Below, piece after piece: positions 1 to 8,910 of a DNA stretch of 39,768 nucleotides (within the stretch, counting starts at the first letter, position 1; every line of letters starts with the position of its first letter). The stretch lies in NCBI GenBank assembly GCA_003151935.1, contig PLYZ01000051.1:1-39768 (forward strand), given 5' to 3'. The position numbers and the translations under genes were made by a program. Under the pieces are notes generated by a model. That model did no database searches and was not told the origin of the DNA. It worked only from the letters and a program-made list of their open reading frames with translations. Source of the stretch: Candidatus Dormiibacterota bacterium (GTDB lineage Bacteria; Chloroflexota; Dormibacteria; Dormibacterales; Dormibacteraceae).

Positions 1-1715
1 GGTCGAAGAAGGCGTTGGTTCCGGCGCCCGTGACCCACGGCTTGATCAGGAACGCGCCGACGCTGTAGTAGAGCGGGATGTAGGTGACGTCATCGATGAG
101 CATCTGGTTGAGTGACTTGTAGTCGGCCAGCGCAGCCGGCATCGGCTCGGCGTCAGCCTTTTTCAGCAAAGCGTCGTAGGCGGCCGTGTCGTAGCCGGTG
201 GTGCAGCCCGAGTCGGGGCAACCGACTACGTTGCCGTACAGGTTGTCGAACCAATCCTGCGGGTGGTTGTAGTCGGCCTGCCAGCCGTCGCGTGACAGGG
301 TGTATGCGCCCTTCAGGCGGGCCTGGATGAATTGCGAATGCGAGACTGGCGCAATGGCCACGTCAACACCCAGGTTGTCGTGCCACTGCGACTGCAGAAA
401 CTCCGCGGTCGGCAGGTTGAGCGCGTTCTCGGGGTCGTACGTGTAGGTCAGGCCCTTGGTCTTGCTGCCCGTCGGGTCGGCCGACTGGAGCAGCTGCTTG
501 GCCTGGGTGGCGTCGAACTTCGCAAGGGGATCCTGGTTGGCGCCCATGTAACCGATCAGGGTCGGAGGAATCAAACCTCCGGTGGCCGGCGTGCAGACGA
601 TGTTCAGGCAGACGACGGAGACCAGCTTGGTCTTGTCGATCGCCAGGTCGAACGCCAGGCGCAGGTCGTGCGCGCTCTGGCCGTCAGAAAGGAGGAATGG
701 TCCGCCGGCCTGGCGCTTCGCGTCGTGAACCATGTTGAAGCTGACCCAGTACGTGCGCACCTTCGCCTGCAGGGTCAGCTGCGCCTTTTCGTTGCTAGTG
801 CCCTGGATGCGCTGGATGTCGGCGACGGGGAGGTTGCTGTAGCCGCCGTATCCGACGATGTCATAACCGCCCTGCTCGTACTTCGTGATGGCGGTCGAGG
901 CGTCGGTGACCGAAACGTCAAGGTGAACCTTGGTCAGCGTTGGCTTCGGAGATCCCCACCAGTTGGGTACGGCTGCGAAATCGACCGACTGCTTCGGGAC
1001 GCGAGCCGTCATCTTGAAAGGCCCGGTGCCGATGGCGGTGGCCGGGTTGGTCCACCAGTTGTCGAAATCCTGTTTGACGGCGTTCTCGTCGACGATGTCG
1101 CCCGTCGTTCCGGCAAGTGCGATCGCGGTGAGGAACCAGCCGGCAGGGCTGGCCAGCTTGACCTGCACGGTGCTGGCGTCTGGAGCCGTGAGGCCCTTCA
1201 GGGTCACCGACGGGTCGTTCTTCTCGAGCAGAGCCTCGAGAGCGGCGCCGCTGGCGGTGTTGGTCGAGACGGTGCTGTAACCGTCGATCGCGGACAGGTT
1301 GGTCGCGTATGCGCCCTGCATCGCGGCCGCCCGGTTCCAGGAGTAGAGGACGTCTTTGGAGGTGAACTTGTCGCCGTTGGAGAACGTGACGTCGGTGCGC
1401 AGCTTGAACGTGTAGGTCAAGCCGTCGGCGGACGGGGTCGGGACGGCGGCGGCGAGGTCGGAAACGATGTTGAGGTTCTCGTCGAACTTGACGAGGCCGT
1501 CGAACATGTTCTGTGAGATCTCGGTATCGGTCTCGGCGTCTGCGAGGGCCGGGTCAAGGGTGCCGAAGTCGGCGAGGATCGGGAACGTCAGCGTCTGATT
1601 CGACGCGAGCGACGTGCCGGTGGTCCCACTTCCTCCACCACACGCGACCAGCACGAGGCTGGACACGCCGCCCACTGCAAGGGCTTTGAGGATCCGTAAC
1701 GAACCTGGAGTCATA
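1..1715 (-). CDS. ABC transporter substrate-binding lipoprotein, SBP family 5 (3' end beyond window)
   Basis: Translating the minus strand from ATG at 1715 gives about 571 open residues running off the left edge. The N-terminus is a lipoprotein signal ending in LVLVACGGG, so the mature protein should be lipid-anchored at Cys. The body has DppA/OppA family features: a stretch reading SNGDKFTSKDVLYSWNRA (typical of F-x-DG-x-x-x-TA-x-DV-x-x-S), then DLRLAFDLAIDK and IPLYYSVGA near the far end. Family members capture oligopeptides or other solutes outside the membrane for a permease/ATPase complex; the ligand cannot be read here. An AGGGGAAAG ribosome site precedes the ATG. The permease genes would lie left of the window. 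The plus-strand ORF at 332-1516 is a shadow of this gene. Confidence 0.9.
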
Positions 1716-1922
1716 GCTTTCCCCTAATCAAAAGCTTGAGGCGAGAGCCTCTTCCCCCCCGCCTTCTTCCCGGTGTCTTCGCGGGGACCACCGGGGCGAG
1801 AGCGCGCCGACGAGGGGTGGCGGGCCGAACGCCGCCACTTACTCCACCCACATTGTGGCCTTGCCGGCGGTGAATGTCCACCCAGGTACCCGAGCTGAGC
1901 TCGCTGGGCGTGGGATGATCGC

Positions 1923-4151
1923 TTGGTGGTGGTAGGCGCTCGAGGCTTGCGGCGGAAGGAAGGCCGGGGGAAGGTTGACGGTTCGACCAGGTTCACGGCC
2001 GATCTCGATCTGCCCGGGCTCATGCATGTTCAGCTGGTACTGAGCCACCTCCCGAGCGCCCGCATCCGAAGCATCGACGTCCGCGCCGCACTCGCTGCGC
2101 CGGGGGTGCTGGCGGTCGTCACCGGGGCTGATCTCCAGGACGTGGAGGCGGCCGGGCCGGACAAACCCCTGGCCGTCGAGCGCGTCTTCTATACGGGCCA
2201 GCCCGTCGTGGCCGTGATCGCCGAGAGCGAGGCGGCCGCGGCGGACGCGGCGGCCCTGGTGGAGATCGATTTCGAATCCCTCCCGTCCGTGGCCAATCCC
2301 CAGCAGGCCATGCTGGACGATGCGCCCGAGGTGCTGGAGGCAGACGCCGAAGGCTCCGAGGGTGATGCGTCCATGCACGGCGCCGCCACCGAGTCCGAGT
2401 CAGAGCCGGTTCAGCGGCCGCGCAACGTGAGCTCGGTGGCCACCTACAAACGCGGCGACGTCGCGGCAGGGATGGCCGAGGCCGAGGTCATCGTCAAAGA
2501 GACCTACGGCATTGCGGGCGTGCACCACTCGCCGATCGAGACGCACGTCTCGATGGTCCGGCCAGAGCCCGATGGCGGGGTCACGATCTGGGCCCCCACC
2601 CAGGGCCCGTTCGCGGTCCGGGACGAGATCGCCAAGGTGCTGGATGCGGCACCGCACGAGGTGCGCGTCATCTCGATGCCGGTCGGGGGCGGCTTCGGCG
2701 GAAAGGTCATGCTGCTCGAGACGCTGCTGGTCCTGCTGGCGCGAAAGGTCCGGCGCCCGCTTCGACTTGCACTGACTCGCCAGCAGGACTTCCTGGTGGG
2801 CCACCCGGCGCCCGCGGCCCGGTTCGACATCGAGCTCGGCGCGAAGCGCGACGGCACGCTGGTTGCGCTGCGCGCCCGCTACCACTACGACAACGGCGCC
2901 ACCGGCGGCTGGCACGCGGGGATCACGGGTTCATTCCTCGGCGGCACGTATCGCATCCCGAACTTCGATCTCACCGGCTACGAGGTCGCCACGAACAAGA
3001 CGCCCACAGACGCATATCGCGCGCCTGGGGGCGCGCAGGCTTACTTCGCGCTGGAGTCTGCAATGGACGAGCTCGCGTCCCAGCTGGGAATGGATCCGAT
3101 CGAGCTCCGCTTGCACAACGCCTCGCGCGAGGGTGACCCCACGGCCGACGAAACGCCCTGGCCGCGGATCGCGATGGTCGAGTGCCTGGAGGCAGCGCGC
3201 CGCCATCCCCTGTACACAGCCCCGACCGGCCCCGGCGAGGGCGTCGGTGTCGCGCTCGCATCTTGGGGCGGCGCCCGCTCGCCCGCCGCCGCAGGCTGCC
3301 GCGTCGAGCCCGACGGTTCGGTGTCGATCCTGATCGGGTCGCCCGACATCAGCGGCTCCTCGACCGGGCTCGCGATGATCGCGGCAGAGGCCTTCGGGGT
3401 CTCGGCCGAGAAGGTTCGCGTGGTCATCGGCGACACGTCATACGCACCGCAGGGTCCGATGGCGGCCGGCAGCCAGGTCACGTACAGCGTGGGCGGGGCA
3501 GTCTACGAAGCTGCGCTCGAAGCCAGGCGCCAGCTACTCGAGATCGCGACCGAGGAGCTGGAAGCCGCGCCCGAGGACCTCGACATCGTCGACGGCAGGG
3601 TCACCGTCAAAGGCGTTCCGGAGCGTTTCGTCGAAATCACGAAGCTCGTGGCGCTGAGCACGGAGTTTATGGGCCGCCACCGGCCCATCAACGCGACCGG
3701 CCGATCGGCCGTCCAGAGCGCATCGCCCGCGTTCACCGTCCACATCGCGCGCGTCCGCACCGACCCGGAGACCGGAGCGTTTCAGCTGACGGGCTACGCC
3801 GCGATCCAGGACGTGGGGCGGGCGATCAACCCGCCGGAGGCGGAAGGCCAGGTCCACGGCGGTTCGGTGCAGTCGCTCGGGCGGGCGCTCGGGGAGCAGC
3901 TCGTGTACGACGCCGAGGGCCAGCTCCGGAGCGGGAGCTTTCTTGACTACGAGCTCCCGACCGCGGACCAGCTGCCGCTGATCGACGTCGAGCTGGTCGA
4001 GGTCCCCTCGCCCGTCGGCCCTCTGGGCGCGAAGGGTGTCGGCGAGCCGCCGGCGATACCAGGAGCCGCTGCGCTGACCAACGCCCTGGCGCGAGCGACC
4101 GGCATCCGGGTTCGAGAGGTTCCGCTCGACCGCTCGGCCTTCATCCGGTAG
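1923..4151 (+). CDS. Xanthine dehydrogenase/aldehyde oxidase-type molybdopterin-binding (large) subunit
   Basis: This 742-residue protein matches the molybdenum hydroxylase large subunit. An N-terminal a/b hammerhead domain (about residues 10-125) is followed by two molybdopterin domains. Visible motifs are PVGGGFGGK at 253-261, AYRAPGGAQ from 364, and the GVGEP loop whose Glu708 corresponds to the catalytic Glu. The AYRAPGG motif differs from AYRCSFR of form I CO dehydrogenase, so a xanthine, aldehyde or nicotinate-type substrate is likelier; the substrate is not decidable. The usual partner subunits (2Fe-2S and FAD proteins) are not next to it: the left neighbour is an ABC binding protein on the other strand and the right one a glycosyltransferase. 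The start is TTG at 1923; GTG at 1926 or 1929 are alternatives. The N-terminal GRGKVDGSTRFTADL matches the family start. Confidence 0.9.
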   Translation: MVVVGARGLRRKEGRGKVDGSTRFTADLDLPGLMHVQLVLSHLPSARIRSIDVRAALAAPGVLAVVTGADLQDVEAAGPDKPLAVERVFYTGQPVVAVIAESEAAAADAAALVEIDFESLPSVANPQQAMLDDAPEVLEADAEGSEGDASMHGAATESESEPVQRPRNVSSVATYKRGDVAAGMAEAEVIVKETYGIAGVHHSPIETHVSMVRPEPDGGVTIWAPTQGPFAVRDEIAKVLDAAPHEVRVISMPVGGGFGGKVMLLETLLVLLARKVRRPLRLALTRQQDFLVGHPAPAARFDIELGAKRDGTLVALRARYHYDNGATGGWHAGITGSFLGGTYRIPNFDLTGYEVATNKTPTDAYRAPGGAQAYFALESAMDELASQLGMDPIELRLHNASREGDPTADETPWPRIAMVECLEAARRHPLYTAPTGPGEGVGVALASWGGARSPAAAGCRVEPDGSVSILIGSPDISGSSTGLAMIAAEAFGVSAEKVRVVIGDTSYAPQGPMAAGSQVTYSVGGAVYEAALEARRQLLEIATEELEAAPEDLDIVDGRVTVKGVPERFVEITKLVALSTEFMGRHRPINATGRSAVQSASPAFTVHIARVRTDPETGAFQLTGYAAIQDVGRAINPPEAEGQVHGGSVQSLGRALGEQLVYDAEGQLRSGSFLDYELPTADQLPLIDVELVEVPSPVGPLGAKGVGEPPAIPGAAALTNALARATGIRVREVPLDRSAFIR

Positions 4152-4162
4152 GCACGCCAGAC

Positions 4163-5713
4163 ATGCGTCGCCGTGAGGACGCGCCGGCATCCGCCGAGAG
4201 GGGAAGCCCCGGGTCGTCGATGCGCGCATACGTCGCGCGCACGCTGCCCGAGTGCTCGCCGATCCTGGTCTGCAACCGCGCGCCCCGAGAGCCGGACCCG
4301 GACGGCGGCGGCTTCAAGCGCGGAGCCGGTGGAGTCATCACCGCCCTGCTCACCCTCGCCGAGGCGACAGAGGCGGAGTGGGTCGCGTGCGCCCGCAACG
4401 ACGACGAGCGTCAGATGGCCGCCAGCCAGGGCTCGGCATTCACGGTCCCCCTTTTGAACTCCACCGGCCGCTTGCACTACGCGGTTCCGACGAGGGAGCA
4501 GTACGACATGTACTACGGGGTGTTCGCCAACCCCGTGCTGTGGTTCATCCAGCACTACCTCTGGGACCTCGGCAACGAGCCGGTGATCGACGACCGCATC
4601 CACCAGGCGTGGTCGGATGGCTACGTCAGCGTCAACCGACAGATGGCCGAGAAGGTCGTGAAGGTCGCACGCGACGCGCCGAGGAGGCCATTGGTCCTCG
4701 TGCACGACTACCAGCTCTACCTGGTTCCAGGCTTGGTGCGCAAGGCGCTGCCCGAAGCGATGCTTCAGCACTTCGTGCATGTGCCATGGCCGACGCCGCA
4801 GTACTGGAAGGTGCTTCCCAAGCCGATGCGCGACGCGATTCTCGAGGGACTTCTCGGATGCGACATCGTCGGCTTCCAGTCGAGCCTGGACGTGCGCAAC
4901 TTCCTCCTGACCTGTGAGGAGAACGCCGGCCTCCAGGTGGATGAGAAGGAGCGGGCCGTCTTCTTCGGCGGTCGCGTGGTTTACGCCCGCCACTACCCGA
5001 TCTCGATCGACGTCGCGACGACATCACGGCTCGCCGCTTCGCGCGGGGTCAAACGGCAGGAGCGCGACCTGAGCACATGGCGGCCTCGGCACCTGATCGC
5101 GCGCATCGACCGGACGGATCCGTCGAAGAACATCGTTCGCGGGTTCATCGCGTATGACAAGCTCCTCCGCTACCACCCCGAGCTGCGCGGCCGGGTTCAG
5201 TTCTGGGCCTTCCTCCAGCCGTCGCGCCAGGACGTGGCCGTCTACAGCCGGTACGTCCGGACGATCCGGCAGACAGTGGGTCGCATCAACAGCGAGTTCG
5301 GGACCGAGACGTGGCTTCCGATCCGGCTGGAGATCGGGGAGAGCGAGCGCAAGGCGATCGCCTCGCTGAAGAACTTCGACGTGCTCCTGGTCAATCCCGT
5401 CTACGACGGGCTGAACCTCGTGGTCAAGGAGGGCGCCCTCGTCAACGCGACCAACGGTGTGATCGTGCTTTCAGAAAACGCGGGCGCGCACGAAGAGCTG
5501 CATGAGCACGTGCTGTCGATCAACCCGTTCGACGTCGAGGCCACCGCGGCGGCCATGTATGCCGGTCTCACCATGGCTCCCGAGGAGCGGCGCCGCTTGA
5601 ACGAGGGGGCACGCGAGGTCGTCCGTAGCAACGACATCACGCGGTGGATCAGCCGTCAGGTGCAGGACCTGCGCGACCTGGTCGTTTCGCCCGTCCGCTC
5701 CTGGACACGCTAG
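4163..5713 (+). CDS. otsA: GT20 synthase: trehalose-6-phosphate synthase or glucosylglycerol-phosphate synthase
   Basis: This protein of about 516 residues has GT20 motifs in order: an N-terminal sugar-phosphate loop (ILVCNRAP, then GAGGVITAL), HDYQLYLVP, HVPWPTPQYW, a nucleotide-sugar R/K site written RIDRTDPSKNI, and the C-terminal DGLNLVVKEGAL and LSENAGAHEEL. E. coli OtsA has RLDYSKG at the R/K site, so three extra residues are present here; this points to the divergent branch often annotated either OtsA or GgpS. The reaction is transfer of glucose from a nucleotide sugar to glucose-6-phosphate (or glycerol-3-phosphate) in the cytosol. A matching trehalose-phosphatase lies at 6510-7289, supporting trehalose synthesis. 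The start is uncertain: ATG at 4163, or ATG at 4220, which drops a low-complexity N-terminus. Confidence 0.85.
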   Translation: MRRREDAPASAERGSPGSSMRAYVARTLPECSPILVCNRAPREPDPDGGGFKRGAGGVITALLTLAEATEAEWVACARNDDERQMAASQGSAFTVPLLNSTGRLHYAVPTREQYDMYYGVFANPVLWFIQHYLWDLGNEPVIDDRIHQAWSDGYVSVNRQMAEKVVKVARDAPRRPLVLVHDYQLYLVPGLVRKALPEAMLQHFVHVPWPTPQYWKVLPKPMRDAILEGLLGCDIVGFQSSLDVRNFLLTCEENAGLQVDEKERAVFFGGRVVYARHYPISIDVATTSRLAASRGVKRQERDLSTWRPRHLIARIDRTDPSKNIVRGFIAYDKLLRYHPELRGRVQFWAFLQPSRQDVAVYSRYVRTIRQTVGRINSEFGTETWLPIRLEIGESERKAIASLKNFDVLLVNPVYDGLNLVVKEGALVNATNGVIVLSENAGAHEELHEHVLSINPFDVEATAAAMYAGLTMAPEERRRLNEGAREVVRSNDITRWISRQVQDLRDLVVSPVRSWTR

Positions 5714-5940
5714 CGGCGGCCGCGTTCAGTCCTCGTCGCAACCGCCAGGAGCCCAGCGAGCACCCCGCCTTCGAACACCCCGTAGAAGGCCGAGCGCAGA
5801 ATCGGTTGGTTGAATGGCCCGAGGTTGAGCAAGAAGGTCAGAATCGCGCACACCGGGAATGAGAGCGCAAGCTGCTTCCAGGTGTCGAGTGCCTCCCACC
5901 ACAGGATGAGCCGGGGTGGTGGCTTGGGCGTTTGCCTCAT
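5710..5940 (-). CDS. Small two-helix membrane protein, function unknown
   Basis: This 76-residue ORF starts at ATG 5940 and faces the 3' end of the GT20 gene, overlapping it by 4 bp. After a basic N-terminus (MRQTPKPPPRLILWWEAL) it has two hydrophobic segments, about residues 25-43 (LALSFPVCAILTFLLNLG) and 53-68 (GVFEGGVLAGLLAVA), and a basic RTERGRR tail. The hydrophobic pattern is unlikely to be a shadow. I do not recognise a family. Its start codon lies inside the N-terminal coding part of the divergent cupredoxin-like gene if that one starts at 5903. Confidence 0.5.
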   Translation of the reverse strand: MRQTPKPPPRLILWWEALDTWKQLALSFPVCAILTFLLNLGPFNQPILRSAFYGVFEGGVLAGLLAVATRTERGRR

Positions 5941-6424
5941 GGCGACATTCTTCCTGCTGTGCGCCGCCGCGTGCGATCCTGTGACCGGGACCGGCTCCGG
6001 CACGCCTCCCGATCCCAAGGGCTTCATTCGCGTGGCCGAGGCGACACAAACGGCCGTCGTCACGTTGATCGCGGGACATCCGGCGACGGACAACCAGTTC
6101 AACTATGACGGCTACAGCGACGGGGCTCTGGTGCTCACAGTCCCGGTTGGTTGGCAGCTGACAATCCAGTGCGAGAACCACGGAACGGTGCCCAACTCAT
6201 GCGCCGTGGTCGGAGACGGCAAGGCAACGGCTGCAGTGCATGCCGACTGGTCCACCCCAAACCCTCAGCGTGGTCTGGACCCCGGACAGTCGGCCAGCTT
6301 CGCGTTCAATCCGGCGGCGGGCAGCTACCGCATCGCATCTCTGGTCGGCGGCAACGAAGCGAGCGGCATGTGGGCGGACCTGGAGGTAAAAGAGGGAGGC
6401 GTTCCGACTCTGACCGCTCCCTGA
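5903..6424 (+). CDS. Sulfocyanin-like cupredoxin-fold lipoprotein lacking most copper ligands
   Basis: This 173-residue protein has a signal peptide with lipobox LCAAAC (Cys23). The mature part follows the sulfocyanin pattern: NQFNYDGYSDGALVLTVPVG, then a TVPNS turn, and a C-terminal SLVGGNEASGMW loop. In sulfocyanins the turn is PHS and the loop is C-x4-H-x4-M, together giving the His, Cys, His, Met type 1 copper site. Here the positions are Asn98, Ser146, Asn151 and Met156, so spacing is intact but three of four ligands are gone. It is probably an exported protein that no longer binds copper, rather than an electron carrier. The start at 5903 gives a complete signal peptide; ATG 5939 would leave a very short one. 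A strong hairpin follows at 6468. Confidence 0.75.
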   Translation, partial: RMSRGGGLGVCLMATFFLLCAAACDPVTGTGSGTPPDPKGFIRVAEATQTAVVTLIAGHPATDNQFNYDGYSDGALVLTVPVGWQLTIQCENHGTVPNSCAVVGDGKATAAVHADWSTPNPQRGLDPGQSASFAFNPAAGSYRIASLVGGNEASGMWADLEVKEGGVPTLTAP

Positions 6425-6450
6425 GACGCTAGGGCACGTCCCCCCAATCA

Positions 6451-6487
6451 CCCGCTTTCGGCGGGAGCTTCCCCCTCGCGGGGGAAG
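6451..6487. terminator. Two hairpins between convergent genes (bidirectional terminator candidate)
   Basis: Two perfect stems lie between the cupredoxin-like gene and the end of otsB. The first is CCCGC-TTTCG-GCGGG at 6451-6465. The second is CTTCCCCC-TCGC-GGGGGAAG at 6468-6487, an 8-bp stem with a tetraloop. No long T run follows either. A third, weaker 7-bp stem (6501-6507 with 6516-6522) overlaps the otsB 3' end. Confidence 0.55.
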
Positions 6488-6509
6488 CGAGAGCTTCAGA
6501 CCTTCCCCG

Positions 6510-7289
6510 CTAACTGGGAAGGGAATAAGACTCAGCCCACTCCACGATCTCGTTCAGGAGGGCGGCCGCTTCCTCCGGCCCCGAGACCACGACATCGCAC
6601 CGGTCGAACAGGTGGGGCGGCGCCTCAGGGGAGCTGACCCCGACGCACATGTGCGGGATGTCCAGCGAGCCGATGTACTCGAACATCGAGCGGTCGTTTT
6701 CATCGTCGCCGAAGCAGACGACCCCGCCCGGGTCCTCGCCCGGCATCAGCGCCGCCAGCGCGCTGCCCTTTCCTGCCTTGGGCGCGTGAACCTCCATCAC
6801 CTTGCGTCCCAGGTAGCCGGCCAGGGGCCGTCCCTCGAGCAGCGGCTGTAGCAACGCCAGTATCTCCTCGCCGCTCATGTTCGTGCCGCGAAAGTGGATC
6901 GCGCTGCTCGCAGGCTTGACCTCGAGCCACGCGCCGGGGATGCCCTCGAGCAGCACCGCGACATCCCAGTTGAATTCCTCGAGCGCGTCCCGGTGGGCGT
7001 GTCGTGGGGCGGCCAGCCCGCTGTCGCCGATGAGCCTGACTCCGGAGATGGGCACCAGCGCCTCGAGCTGGGGGTTGGTACGGCTGCTCAGGACGATGAC
7101 GTCGGCGAGCAGCCGGACGAGCCGGCTCAGTGCCTGCAGGGCGTCGGGCCGCACCACGGTCTCCGCCGGGTCCGGGACGATCTCCGCCAGCGTGCCGTCG
7201 AAGTCGGTGACCAGGACGAGCTCGCCCGGAGGAACCTTTGACGCCGGGGAATTCCTCCAGGCGCCTACAAGCTCGTCAGTTTGGAGCAT
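6510..7289 (-). CDS. otsB: Trehalose-6-phosphate phosphatase (HAD superfamily)
   Basis: This 259-residue HAD hydrolase has all four motifs: DFDGTLAEI (nucleophile Asp29, acid/base Asp31), LSSRTN with the motif II Ser, a conserved Lys in HAPKAGKGSAL, and FGDDENDRSMF with the Mg-binding Asp residues. Within the HAD group, DFDGTLAEI and the GDDxxD region fit the OtsB family. It dephosphorylates trehalose-6-phosphate in the cytosol, completing the pathway begun by the GT20 enzyme. The start is ATG 7289, five bases after the aidB stop; AAGGAG lies directly against the ATG, so re-initiation by translational coupling is likely. It is the last gene of the LLM-aidB-otsB operon. Its location in that operon and not with otsA is unusual. 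Confidence 0.88.
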   Translation of the reverse strand: MLQTDELVGAWRNSPASKVPPGELVLVTDFDGTLAEIVPDPAETVVRPDALQALSRLVRLLADVIVLSSRTNPQLEALVPISGVRLIGDSGLAAPRHAHRDALEEFNWDVAVLLEGIPGAWLEVKPASSAIHFRGTNMSGEEILALLQPLLEGRPLAGYLGRKVMEVHAPKAGKGSALAALMPGEDPGGVVCFGDDENDRSMFEYIGSLDIPHMCVGVSSPEAPPHLFDRCDVVVSGPEEAAALLNEIVEWAESYSLPS

Positions 7290-7293
7290 CTCC

Positions 7294-8910
7294 TTAATTA
7301 GTAGCAGGGCGGTGACGCTCGACGATCGAGATGAACTTTGTGCTCGGCGGGAGCGTGCCGAACGAATGGCCCCAGTCACCACCCAGGCGCGAGGCGCAGA
7401 ACGCATCCGCCACGTCCGGATCGCCGTACCGCACCAACAGCGAGCCCTGGAGGACCATGGCCATGCGCTCGACCAACCGGCGGGCTCCCGATTCGGCAGC
7501 GGCCGCGTCCCTCAGCTCAAGCTTCAGGCCCGCGACAGCCCGGTCGAGCCGCACGTCTGAACCGCTTGCCCGTTCCACCTCGGTGAGCAAGGCTGCGATC
7601 GACTCCGGCTCGCGGCCCATCGCGCGAAGCACGTCGAGCGCGTTGACGTTCCCCGACCCCTCCCAGATCGAGTTGAGGGGCGCCTCGCGGTAAAGGCGCG
7701 GCAGGATCGACTCTTCGACGTAGCCATTTCCGCCGTGGCATTCCAGCGCCTCGGCCACGACCGCGATCGCGCGCTTGCATGTCCAGTACTTGGCGATCGC
7801 CAGTCCGAGGCGGCGGAAGTGCGACTCGTCCGCATGATCGGACTCGCGGTCGAAGGCTCCGGCGAGACGCATCATCAGGATCGTCGTGGCTTCAGATTCC
7901 ACCGCGATGTCCGCGAGCACGTTGACCATGAGCGGCTGCTCGCTGAGGAGCTTTCCGAACGCGCTGCGGTGCGCGGTGTGATGAGTGGCCTGGGCTACGG
8001 CCTGCCTCATCAGCGAGGCCGAGCCGATGACGCAATCCAGCCGGGTGTGGTTGACCATCTCGATGATGGTGCGAACCCCTCTTCCCTCTTCCCCGACCAT
8101 GACCGACCACGCGTCTAGAAGCTCGATCTCGACGGAAGCGTTCGATCGGTTGCCGAGCTTGTCCTTGAGACGCTCAATGTGGAAGCCGTTGCGTGTGCCA
8201 TCCGGAAGCACGCGCGGCAGCAGGAAACAAGTGAGCCCGCCGGGCGCTTGCGCAAGGATCAGGAACGCATCGCACATGGGCGCAGAGCAAAACCATTTCT
8301 GGCCGGTGATGAGGTGCTCGCCGCTGGTGCCCGTGGGCACTGCACGCGTCGTGTTGCTGCGAACGTCAGAGCCGCCCTGCCTCTCGGTCATCGCCATCCC
8401 GAAGAGAGCTCCCCGTTTGGTCGATGCCGGGCGAAGGCCAGGGTCGTAGTCGAGCGTGGTCATCAGGGGTTCCCATTGGCCGGCCAGGTCTTTCTGCTGC
8501 CGGAGCGCGGGCACCGCCGCGTAGGTCATCGACACCGGGCAACCGTGCCCGCCCTCCACCTGCGACCAGATGTAGAAGGAGGCGGCGCGCGCGGCATGCG
8601 CGCCGGGACGCGGCTCGCGCCAGGGCATCGCATGCAGCCCGTGGCCGACCGCCACCTCCATCAACCTGTGCCAGGCGGGATGAAACTCGACCTCGTCGAT
8701 CCGGTTGCCGAATCGATCGTGAGTGCGGAGTTGAGGTGGGTTGGCGTTGGCCTGGAATCCCCAGTCGATCGCCTCCTGCATTCCCGCGAGGCGGCCGAGG
8801 TCGTGCACCTGGTCCTGCGCCCACGCTGCGCCTTCGCGCTCGAGCGCCTCGCGCAGCGGCGCGTCGGCCTCGAAGAGGTTGTAGTCGACCAGCGGCGGCG
8901 GCTGATTCAT
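7294..8910 (-). CDS. aidB: AidB-type acyl-CoA dehydrogenase family protein
   Basis: At 538 residues the length is almost that of E. coli AidB (541). Family-diagnostic stretches are NPPQLRTHDRFGNRIDEVEF near the N-terminus, GMAMTERQGGSDVRSNTTRA (flavin/active-site loop), LKDKLGNRSNASVE, and LPRLYREAPLNSIWEGSGN near the C-terminus. AidB proteins are FAD-binding, have weak isovaleryl-CoA dehydrogenase activity and bind DNA; in E. coli they belong to the adaptive response to alkylation. The DNA-binding and protective role here is inference. ATG 8910 overlaps the stop of the upstream LLM oxidoreductase gene (ATGA), and otsB follows five bases after the stop, giving a three-gene operon. Confidence 0.93.
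   Translation of the reverse strand: MNQPPPLVDYNLFEADAPLREALEREGAAWAQDQVHDLGRLAGMQEAIDWGFQANANPPQLRTHDRFGNRIDEVEFHPAWHRLMEVAVGHGLHAMPWREPRPGAHAARAASFYIWSQVEGGHGCPVSMTYAAVPALRQQKDLAGQWEPLMTTLDYDPGLRPASTKRGALFGMAMTERQGGSDVRSNTTRAVPTGTSGEHLITGQKWFCSAPMCDAFLILAQAPGGLTCFLLPRVLPDGTRNGFHIERLKDKLGNRSNASVEIELLDAWSVMVGEEGRGVRTIIEMVNHTRLDCVIGSASLMRQAVAQATHHTAHRSAFGKLLSEQPLMVNVLADIAVESEATTILMMRLAGAFDRESDHADESHFRRLGLAIAKYWTCKRAIAVVAEALECHGGNGYVEESILPRLYREAPLNSIWEGSGNVNALDVLRAMGREPESIAALLTEVERASGSDVRLDRAVAGLKLELRDAAAAESGARRLVERMAMVLQGSLLVRYGDPDVADAFCASRLGGDWGHSFGTLPPSTKFISIVERHRPATN

Noticed and set aside
332-1516. 394-residue plus-strand ORF
   Set aside because: It is the antisense shadow of the minus-strand SBP family 5 lipoprotein, whose signal peptide and family motifs are clear.
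1923-4151. Form I carbon monoxide dehydrogenase large subunit (CoxL)
   Set aside because: The active-site motif is AYRAPGG, not AYRCSFR, and no coxM or coxS is adjacent.
3534-4229. 231-residue minus-strand ORF across the end of the molybdenum hydroxylase
   Set aside because: It is antisense to conserved motifs, including GVGEP, and shows no domain of its own.
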